A stretch of 38,435 nt of DNA. Source: Gnetum montanum (lineage: Eukaryota > Streptophyta > Gnetopsida > Gnetales > Gnetaceae). Position numbers and translations under genes: made by a program. The DNA lies in assembly GCA_015680685.1 (NCBI GenBank), contig MNCI01022655.1, positions 976,052 to 1,014,486 of the forward strand. Reading direction: 5' to 3'. Positions 30,278 to 38,435 of the stretch are shown here, piece by piece. Each line of letters opens with the position of its first letter. Positions within the stretch are counted from its first letter, which is position 1. The notes under the pieces were generated by a model. The model saw only the letters and a program-made list of their open reading frames with translations, did no database searches and was not told the DNA's origin.

Positions 30278-33200
30278 TCATGGGTTGTCTCTATTCGCAT
30301 CATCTTCGCCTTTCGTTTCTACATCATTTCCTTTTGCATCGCCTTCCCCTGCATTGTCCTCTGCTGATTCTTCATTCCCTCCCTCTACGGGCCTTGTGCC
30401 CTCATCTGGAGCCTGCATCGCAGGAGTGAAGTAGTCAGCTAGGGCAACAAACGCAAACTACAATAGAGGATAAGCATTAACATAGTAGAAAGCAACTAAC
30501 TTGAGAATGGCCTACGTCAATCTCAAAGGGTATTTGGTATAAATCGAGCCCGAGGAAACACTAGACCTCCTTTGCCATAATGTCCATCCAATGCCTGTTG
30601 CTGGGTTCAGTGTTCACAGCAGCTCTTTCCCTTTCGACAGTTATCCACCTTGGTGTTCCCAAAGAAAAGGAGATGGTTGTGGTCTCTCCTGTGGGAAGGC
30701 TCACTTTTAGGTTAGGAGATTCTATAACCTTTACTTGCTCTTTGAACTTGGCATAGGCCTCAGAAGCGTCAATGGAATTTACAAATTCTTTATATGTAAA
30801 TGCCTCCATAGCAATGTCCCTGTATAGTTTACAATGGGTGGAATTTTCCTGTTTATACATGTGTTTACGGTTTTTCTGGGACTGCCCCCATTTGTAAACC
30901 TTGGCACTGAAGTCTTTCAAATCTTGACACTTCTGGGCTAGAAAATCCATCTACATCCATTTTTCTATTATTTTGTGGGTGGCTTCAACATTTTGACATG
31001 TGACTATCCAAAACCTAGCGTAGTCTAGTACAGCTGTGTGCTAGTCTTGATTATTATTGTCACGGGCCATGAGGAACTCATTCCTTGACTTGAGATCCTC
31101 CACCTTGGTGACCAGGTTGGCCTCTCTTTGCTCAGCCCTTTGGAACAATTTCCACAAGTCCTCATTAATGTGCTTATACTCCCACAAGGAGCGTGCTGAG
31201 TGCAAAATGCATTTTCAAGCCTCGTTGTACATGCAACAAGATACCTCGATCACTTCAGGCAGGAATGTAGGCATGGCACCCACTTTCAAAGGTCGTGTTG
31301 GGTCCCATTTGAGTCGAGAGGCTGCCATGACACAAAGAGTGTATCAATCATGTTAGCATAGAAAAATTAGCAAACTCAAGGAATTTTAGCATAACAACAT
31401 GAGAGCACCTAACACTCCTACTAACCTGTGTCAAGGTTCACCTGTTGAAGGCAGTTGATCATGTTGTCAACGATTCCCTGCATGAATGTAAACTTATCAC
31501 GGATCTCGGACCACGAATCCGCATGAATTAGAGGGAGTCCTATAGCATCAATAGTGGCACCCGTTACATAACTAAACATATCAGCAATGGTGGAAAAGGG
31601 GCTGTGACAAGGCAGACATATTCTTGAACTCACTAGCATCCAATTGTGGTCTCCCTTCTTGCTGATGCAAGACAATGGCAGTAGCCTTGGGAGAGGTCCC
31701 TACCAAGTCTATATGGACCTCTTCCTCATGCGTTGGTGCCTTTCCTTTTAGGATACTAGCATATTTTTTATTCAAAGGAGGATCCTCTTCATTAGTAGGA
31801 GGATTCTCCCTAATAAAAAGAGCTCCCACCTTAGCAACAAGGGATCTTCCCTTCTTGACTGGGGGCCTTTCTTCCAAGACTGGGGCATCTGTGGCTTTAT
31901 TTGTTGCTTCCTTCTTAGGGGCCAACACCTCTTCGTCACCTTCTTCTTCTTCTTCTTCTTCCTCTACCAGCAAAGAAACATGTTTGGATTAGTCCAAAAT
32001 AAGTTAGCTTCAAGCAGGTACTACACTATGCTACACCACCTAGCGTTGCATAGCTTAGCAAATAATAACAAAGTAAGCATTAGATAAAAGCATTTACTAA
32101 TGGGGGGTTGCATCCTTTATAGTTTAAGCTGTAGTCTCCACCCCTCGTCTTCCTCCATGTGAAGAGTGTCCTCAGTTGGGGGAGGCCTCTTCCGCTGCAA
32201 ATTTTTGGGCATAGTCTTAGCTATGAGACATTCCCCTTATGACATGCTACCAATTACAGCAAGGGGCATCTCTCCTATGTTGTCTTGGACACAAACATTA
32301 TGAGCCACCTGATCATTAGTCATCACAAAGAACAACTTCCCAATTATTTTTTGGGGATCTTGGGCTTAGGTGGTCCAAAGAATCTGGTGAATCCATGGTC
32401 TGGAAACCTGGTTACAATTTCAAATGATCCAGTCTCCATTCTCATGAACCACTAGGAACTCGGCGAAGTGCTTTAGACAGGCTATGTAGAAGGCATAATG
32501 TATGTTGGAATGGGACTCTAATTTTTGATGGAGTCCCAAGATTTTGGCCTACACGCCTTTACATAGAAAGCTAGCCCATTTGTAACGGGCCCCCTCTTCC
32601 ATAACCTCATACATTATCCAGGCCTGCTCAATGCCCAGGAGCTTCCCTTGTGGAAGTAGCTGGGGGAACGTGTGAGCACAAAAGACAGGGTAGATCTCCT
32701 TAGTGGGCCCATCTTTAAGCTTCTCCATGGGGAGACCTTTTCGCTCCTTAGCAACCCTAACCACTCTTGAATGTCCTTCTTTTGAAGGATCAGCTTCTTC
32801 TTGCCCTTTGACCCTATGAAGATGCCCTTGGCAGGGACACCAAACAGGTTCACAAATAGTTGGTCATTAATTTCAATGACCACCTGCACACCTTTTATGC
32901 ATGTACGGAAGCGGCCCTCCTTTTCAGAAAAGGAGTTGACCAGGGAGAGCATCTTGGCAGTAGAAATGGTTATGATTTGGGGCCAGGAATAGATTCATAA
33001 GCCTAGCCTTTTGTATGTTATAGACCAAGGATTCTGAAGCTACGTGATTTATCTAGCGTTGGCTCGCTTCTACTTCACTGTATTTGAAGTAGATGTTTTT
33101 CCCCTATGTCTCGACAGTTACCACTGTCACCTCCTGGGGCTTCTTCACCCCTGCAATAGTTTCACAAAAACATTTAGCATAAAAACATAGAAAATACAAA

Positions 33201-33672
33201 GATTGAAAAGGCACTTAAGCATGCGACACTTACTATTTGGCCTACCGGGCCTATATGGTAACGGGAACGGTGGAAGTTAAACCATGATTAGTTTGAAGGG
33301 TTATGCCCACTCCTCATCCAGCCAACTTTTCCCCTTGTAATAATTTTAGGGAATATAATATAGGCCTAGGTAGGTGTGGTATTCACCCCCGCATTGACTG
33401 ATCATACCCGCCCGCAAGTTCTCAATAGAAGAGAACTCTTGTATGGTTGTTTGTGTTATAGCCAGTAGACCCAGTAGGTCATGAACCCCATCCTTGTTGA
33501 TGAGGAACCTAGTAACAAACACATACTATTAGCATTTGTCCAATATGGTCAGTGTTGCGTCAACATAGTGGAACAAGGCTATAAAACTCACCCACCAGCA
33601 TAGTAGACAGTTTCTTATGGGTTCTGAAAGCATGTCACCATATAACGTGTGAGGAATAATGTGTTGTAATGG
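30278..33672 (-). pseudogene. Antisense multi-exon gene (aORF) of element A, 5'-truncated
   Basis: Diverged counterpart of the B gene, again opposite to pol. Reading minus: the end of the FCP1/NIF-like domain (YNTLFLTRYMVTCFQNP, 33668-33592), intron 33509-33591, INKDG and SWLDEEW, intron 33151-33233, a helical region (IKGVQVVIEI, LFVNLFGVPAKGI, IYPVFCAHTFP, HFAEFLVV), an intron from about 32096 to 31974, an acidic linker with a Glu run, FTFMQGIVDNMINCLQ, intron 31322-31425, RLKWDP, coiled coil (KVYKWGQSQKNRKHMYKQ), a further intron near 30430-30510, and an acidic tail ending at the TGA 30278-30280. Introns before N(K/A)DG and before the LKWDP/LRWDP block have the same position and phase as in B. 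Stops and frame changes make it a pseudogene. Its upstream end is lost at the junction with integrase. Confidence 0.68.
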
Positions 33673-34649
33673 TGTAGCAACTGTACATGGAGCACAACTT
33701 CTTGTCAAAAGTTAAGACATGTGACACGTTCCAGAGATATGAAAATCTCATACACGTCTCACCTACGGACCTACACCCAATGCAAATCACGTGGTCTTTC
33801 CAATGATGGGGACTAGAGCTCATAGGACCTATCACACCTAAGTCCTCCACAAGGCATAGCTTCATTATCACTACCACTAAGTATTTTACTAAGTGGGTGA
33901 AAGCCATTCCCCTGAGGAAAACAATGTCTCAACAATTCTTCCATTTCATCCTAGATAACATTGTGACAAGGTTTGGGTTTCCAATGACTATTGTGATCAA
34001 CAATGGGCCATACTTCAGTAGTATGGAAACCTTAACATTCTGTAGCAACCTAGGAATTAAGTAATCATTCTCCTCCCTGTACTACCCACAGGAAAACAGA
34101 TAGGTGAAAGCTACAAATAAGTCCATCATCAACTTGCTGAAGCAGATTCTTGGCAACAACAAGAGGTGGTGGCATGAGAAAATCCTCTATGTTCTATGGG
34201 CCTACAGAAGGACATGCTTAACCACAAAAATTAAGACTCCTTACAACCTTGTTTATGGATTTGAAGTTGTGTTGCCTCTTGAGTTGTAGGTAGCATCACT
34301 CCAGATGATCCTCTCGGATGTTGTTAGCGAAGCCCAAAACAAGAAGTCATGGATCATCGACCTTGACTCAATAGGGTAGGAGCGCGCCCAGATGCTGAGA
34401 CGCATAGAGCACTACAAAAGCAAGCAAGAACAAAAGCACCATGCAGACCCGCATCGACAACCAATACAGAAGGGAGACCTCATCCTCAAGGCTATCAGTG
34501 AGCATGTGAGCAAATTCTTAGCCAATTGGGAAGGCCCTTACATGATCACTAAAGCCTTCGAGAATGGAGCCTTTAAGTTGGCAGATATGGACAAAAACAA
34601 GTTTTCCAACCTAGTGAATCACTCGTACCTTAAGCTATATTACATCTAA
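33673..34649 (+). pseudogene. pol: Element A: integrase from the zinc finger to the end of pol
   Basis: It starts abruptly inside the zinc finger (YMEHNFLSKVKTCDTFQRY). The core follows with WGLELIGPIT, INNGPYFSSMETL and YYPQENR-stop-VKATNK. The catalytic D, D and E are changed to E, N and K. It continues with LWAYRRTC, YNLVYGFEVVLPLEL and a tail (HADPHRQPIQKGDLILKA, YMITKAFENGAFKLADMD) ending NHSYLKLYYI at 34649. RT, both RNase H domains and the first half of integrase are absent upstream. The piece touches the truncated antisense gene at about 33673. Confidence 0.82.
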
Positions 34650-34990
34650 AGCATGGCAACATCGAGTAGCATCCATAATGACGTTAAACTAGCAGCATCG
34701 AACAACGTTTGCAGTGACATTAAACTAGTGGTAGCGAGCAGTGTCCGCAATGACATTAAACTAGCGGCATTGAATAGCATCCATAATGACATTAAACTAG
34801 CAACATCGAGCATCGTCTACTATGATGATTAACTGGAAACAATAACAAGCAATGTCCTCTATGATGTTAAACTGGTGACAACTGTCTGCTACGATGTAAA
34901 ACTAGTATGTAAAGTCTGTTGGAAACTTAAACCAACACAGTAGTCCTCTGGGACCCTAAACTAATGCATGGTCCACCAGGACCTTAAATT
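34650..34990 (+). repeat. Element A: post-integrase minisatellite
   Basis: About nine units of 25-37 bp with GACATTAAACTAGC(A/G)(G/A)CATCGA and TCCATAATGA/GTCTGCAATGA parts. The TTAAACTA core matches the B arrays on the sense strand of each element. Confidence 0.75.
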
Positions 34991-35979
34991 GAGTTCACGT
35001 CACATCCCTAGCATGCATCTACGCCAAGTACAAATCAAACGATCATGCACAATGCCGATGTGGGGGTGGGACGTTGCAACTCTAGAACACCGTTCATGAT
35101 GCACTAGGAAAATGATCTGGAACACATGTGATGCCACCATCCTTGGCATTGTGTTGACCCTTTGAAGATGTCGTATGAAATCACACTGGCCCTCTAGACC
35201 TACCACTGCCACAGCCCACCACCATGATGGTAGTTCCTTGGCCAGTGCTTGCTGCTGGAGTTCCAGTAGTATTTCCTAGCCACAATATTGTCATCCTCTA
35301 GCCCCCTAATAATGCCTTAGATCAAATGACATTTAGCTATGTGGTAGCTGATCCCATAGCTGAACTAAGAATGCATGCCTTTGGTAGGGATTCTAGAGCA
35401 TTTGCACTCACAACAGCTCCCAACGCCATCGATGCCAGCTCCATCCCAACGATGCTACCAAGGCCGCTTCTGGGCTTTCTAATTTTGACACCATGCACTA
35501 GCACGGGTGTCCAAGAGCTTCAAAAACATCTGCAGTAAGTAATACTTTCACCCTTGCTTCACATCGTGGCTGTTTTGCTCTCCGTCGTGCTTACAGGGTG
35601 CAGTGGAAAGCACGTCCAAGCCACAGTAGTAGGTGCTAGAGCATCACGAAGTGAGTGCCTCAACTAACTTGACTACTTCAGAGTGAAAATTTCATGATGT
35701 GCATAACATAGCTCACTGCATGGGAAGCATCTGTAGGTAGGTCAAAACCCTTTGCGGATGTAACACAACTCATCCTTCAAAGGAAACACCTATTCTACAT
35801 GAGGTCGAAGGTTAGAGTAAAGATGAAAATGCGAACAAGTCCCTCATGAGCACTTCAATGAGGGACTTTTCTAAACCTCATCTTTACCCTTTTCTTGGAA
35901 ACCAATGCAACACTCTCAAGTTCAGCCAAGCAATGGCTTGACACTCACCAAGTAGCAACGTTAGCATCGTTCCTTCCAT
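34991..35979. other. Element A: spacer between minisatellite and purine tract
   Basis: About 1 kb with no recognised domain. A 70-codon open stretch (35326-35538, plus) extends upstream through a TAG, but it resembles nothing I know. A compound hairpin at 35817-35887 is the only clear structure. Confidence 0.4.
35817..35887. repeat. Compound inverted repeat in the A spacer
   Basis: The outer arms GTAAAGATGA (35817-35826) and TCATCTTTAC (35878-35887) are exact. The inner arms AAGTCCCTCAT (35837-35847) and ATGAGGGACTT (35858-35868) are also exact, with a ten-base loop. Together they form a two-stage stem. Confidence 0.7.
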
Positions 35980-36054
35980 GGTATTTCATTTTCTTTATCA
36001 ACGTCTCTCGAGTCCATCCTCCAGATGTTGACAAAGAGGGGCAAATGAAACACC
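35980..36054 (+). other. Element A: purine tract and LTR start inside a long imperfect hairpin
   Basis: Left arm 35980-36006 (ending TTATCAACGTCT) pairs with right arm 36023-36054 (AGATGTTGACAAAGAGGGG, then CAAATGAAACACC), leaving a GGGGC bulge; the loop is CTCGAGTCCATCCTCC. The polypurine tract ACAAAGAGGGGCAAA (36031-36045) ends directly at the LTR. The loop of element B (CTCGGGTTGATTCCTCC) is similar. Confidence 0.72.
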
Positions 36055-37059
36055 CCAAAATTTGAAGACATCCTTGCTTCACCAGGACTTTGCAATTCGC
36101 ACAACATTATGACAGTTCTTCAGGAGATGAATGCTTTGATGTTCAGATCATCCAGTTCGGCAAGTTTTCTAACTTAAGGTTTCTTGCTACGCTATGCTAC
36201 GCCATGTAGCGTAGCAAACTTCAGAAGACATTTGTAGAAACACAGTGCTAGGCTATGCTATGCTATGCAGCGTAGCACAACACATCAAAACTTGGATGAT
36301 TAGCCCCCTTGCTTGACTTCAAGTCCTTTGGCAATGTCTCCTTCCATCATAAAGCGACGAACTTGGCAAAATCATGTCATGTTTGCTGCTACGCTATGCT
36401 AAACTACAAGGAGCAATGAGGCATAGCAATTTTGCAGAAGTGACAGAAGGCATCTCAAAGGGTGGGATCATCAAGTTCATAAGTTTTGTAGTGAAAATAG
36501 TAAAGTTTGCATATTGGTGACGTTTTTGTGACTAAGGATAGCTGCTATGCTATGATATGCTATGTAGTGTTTCATAGCGTAGCAATCTACGACTAGTAGT
36601 CACAACACTCCAAAGGTTTCTAACGCATGTAGCAAGACACAACGGAGATTTTTTGCTTCAAACTGATGGTTACTCTACACTACGCTGTGTAGCATAGCAC
36701 AGTGTAACAAGATGCCACACTGCACCAAACATGCAATGCTACAAAGCATTGCAAGGCATGGCAAGTGGTTACATGACATTAATGCACCTCACCTAATTGC
36801 ATCATTTCTCTAATTGCACAATTACAATATGGTAGGCTTGTAATTATGGTGTTCAAACTACAACTTTCGTGTGGCCTTGGTCCTATAAATGCCCCAACGA
36901 GTGATGCTTACACTTGGGGTTCTCTCTCTAGTTTTTTTGGCTTCTGGCACTCAGACAATCTTTTCGCACTTTCGATTTTGATTCTCTGAGCATTCTAGTT
37001 GGCTAATGATTTTGTTTGCTAACAAAGAAGAAAAATAGCACTGTAACCTTGAGCATTGT
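36046..37059 (+). repeat. 3' LTR of element A, interrupted by the D LTR
   Basis: It begins TGAAACACCCCAAAATTT after the purine tract and matches 5989-7060. It holds GCTACGCTATGC-type inverted repeats (near 36186, 36247, 36390, 36540, 36672) and a TATA-like box at 36884. It stops at 37059, where another TG-starting LTR begins. The remainder should lie beyond the window. Confidence 0.85.
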
Positions 37060-38343
37060 TGAAACATTGTGAAATTTCAAGACCTCGATGATTCAGCAAA
37101 GTCTTGAAGTTTAGGCAAGGATCTCCACAAGTACAATGTCAAGACATCCGAGCGATGGGAACACTGAAAACAGTAGCACATCTTAGCAAGTTTTCTTCTT
37201 TTTGGCTAAAGACCTTCTACGCTATGCTACGTAGCTCAATGTAGCAAACTTTAAAAGGACAGAAAAGAACAAGGGATGCATAGTAACAACACTTCAACTT
37301 TGCAAGTTAGCCATATGCCAAAAATCCTAACTTTTGGTATATTACGTTGCGTTACGCTATGGAACGTAACACAGCGTTACGCAAGTAGCACAGTTGATCT
37401 AGCTACAACAACAAGGATAAAAACATTTAAGCAGTAGCAGTTATTACACCACAATACGCTTCCTAACATATCGTAGTGTAGCCATGGAACAGTTTACTAC
37501 CAAAGATCTAGAAATCCTTCAACTCTAAAGACAAGGGTGGTTACGCTACACTACGCTTCAAAGCGTAGCATAGCGTAGTGTCACCAGCTTCAGCTACAGC
37601 ACATCAGGTCAACAGCATTCTGTGGACCTAGGACACACCTCATCTAAACCATGTTTTTCTCTTATCCCTAATCTTATAAATACCTTGGCGGAAAACACTC
37701 AAAGGGTTGGTAGTTTTTGGCAAAGATTAGCGAGAAGGCAAGAAATAGTTGGCAATAAAAGAGCATCAACGGTGAAAGAGAGAAGCCTTTGGCCAAAGAT
37801 TTCAAGCTAGAAAACATTTTGCTTCGAGTCTAACTCCCTTGCACCTAGATTAGCTAGTGAATGAGGTAGATTAGCCTTTTCTTGTTTAATCTCAAAATAT
37901 ATTCTTATTGATAGTGGATACTTCGTCCAAATCAGAGTCTATTTGTAAATCCCATTGTATTCATCATATTTATCTATAAGGTTGATCCTAGATCTTGGGA
38001 TCATGCATATTCCAAGTACAATTCATTGTGCCATGTTTACATTGAATTTTACAATCATTTTTCATAGTTTACATCATCTTCATTACCTTCAAGATCTGAT
38101 CTTGGAGCAGATCTTATTTTATCGTCAATTGATATTATATTGTATTCTCATATCAAATTGTCTCCTCGTTACATGATCATTAACAAGTTTACTGACTAAG
38201 TAAGTCCTTTTCTGATCGACAAGATTGTTCGGGGCACCTTGGATCCATTTTCATCAGCATGGCCCTCACACAGATTCAGGGTTAGAACTTTGTACACAGA
38301 AATCCTCTCAGTGTTTCCAGCAATCGATGTTTTCTATCTTACA
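37060..38343 (+). repeat. LTR of element D (1,284 bp)
   Basis: It begins TGAAACATTGTGAAATTTC and ends CTTACA, with a primer-binding site seven bases later, so it is a 5' LTR whose body lies outside the window. It is alignable with the C LTR at its start and in its last 700 bp. It carries inverted repeats near 37218, 37345, 37451 and 37543; the last (ACTACGCTT, CA, AAGCGTAG) and the one at 37345 (TTGCGTTACGCT paired with AGCGTTACGCAA) are strong. The preceding five bases are ATTGT; the partner duplication is not visible. Confidence 0.8.
37675..37682 (+). promoter_or_regulatory. TATA box of the D LTR
   Basis: TATAAATA in AATCTTATAAATACC, at the same place as in the C and A LTRs. Confidence 0.6.
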
Positions 38344-38349
38344 GTTTTT

Positions 38350-38366
38350 TGGCTCTAGAAGGAGGG
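38350..38366 (+). other. Primer-binding site of element D
   Basis: TGGCTCTAGAAGGAGGG, one base from the A, B and C versions at the fifth position. Confidence 0.65.
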
Positions 38367-38435
38367 CTGAACCTCCGATCTGCGTTTCATGGGTAGCCCT
38401 ATAAGCTATCTATACCCATTATCGACTAGCGTAAA
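38367..38435 (+). other. Start of the element D leader
   Basis: It aligns with the start of the A leader (GGTAG(T/C)CCTATAAGC, CTATACCC, ACTAGCGTAAA). The rest is outside the window. Confidence 0.5.

Noticed and set aside
33635-33907. 90-codon minus-strand open frame at the start of the A integrase
   Set aside because: Integrase on plus explains it. Only the part from 33672 downward belongs to the antisense gene, and in another frame.
1-38435. Any tRNA, rRNA or ordinary host gene
   Set aside because: I saw no cloverleaf, rRNA core or unrelated conserved coding exon outside the retroelements on either strand.

Overview
The window is intergenic plant nuclear DNA from a repeat-dense genome. 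I found no ordinary single-copy host gene. Everything I can read comes from nested Ty3/gypsy LTR retrotransposons that carry marks of the plant Tat/Ogre group: a second, aRNase H-like domain after the RT-linked one, a CxxHxxxxHxxxxC gag knuckle, a purine tract next to TGAAACACC LTR starts, and 18-kb size. The host is probably a large-genome seed plant; the species cannot be told from this sequence.

Layout. (C) Positions 1-5988 are a very degraded plus-strand element: aRNase H, integrase, then an LTR (1911-4093) followed directly by a primer-binding site and gag, a pol-LTR-gag order. (A) A second plus-strand element is inserted in the C gag: 5' LTR 5989-7566, gag-protease 8024-11225 continuing at 29329-29940, integrase 33673-34649, purine tract, and 3' LTR from 36046. 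(B) A complete 18.1-kb minus-strand element (11226-29328) interrupts the A protease; its 5-bp target duplication is GGGTC/GGGTT. (D) A third LTR (37060-38343) with its primer-binding site interrupts the A 3' LTR and runs off the window.

The main discovery is a multi-exon gene carried on the strand opposite to pol, between protease and RT. In B it is best seen at 18119-22639 (plus): a TATA box, at least seven exons, and six GT-AG introns whose joins all keep the reading frame. The product combines a degenerate FCP1/NIF-like (HAD, CTD-phosphatase type) domain, a helical domain I cannot name, an acidic linker, a coiled coil and an acidic tail. A diverged copy lies antisense in A (30278-33672), with intron positions conserved at two or more sites. 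The gene was therefore present before the A and B lineages separated.

Other structure is shared between families. Palindromic GCGTA-type words crowd the LTRs and also the aORF intron: GCGTATACGC in B, GCTACGCTATGC-type hairpins in A, C and D. A TTAAACTA-core minisatellite brackets the antisense gene and also follows integrase. The purine tract sits in a long imperfect hairpin in both A and B. Nearly all premature stops look like C-to-T changes (CAG/CAA/CGA to TAG/TAA/TGA), as expected in methylated, silenced DNA. No element here looks autonomous now, although the RT of B is still one open 412-codon frame.
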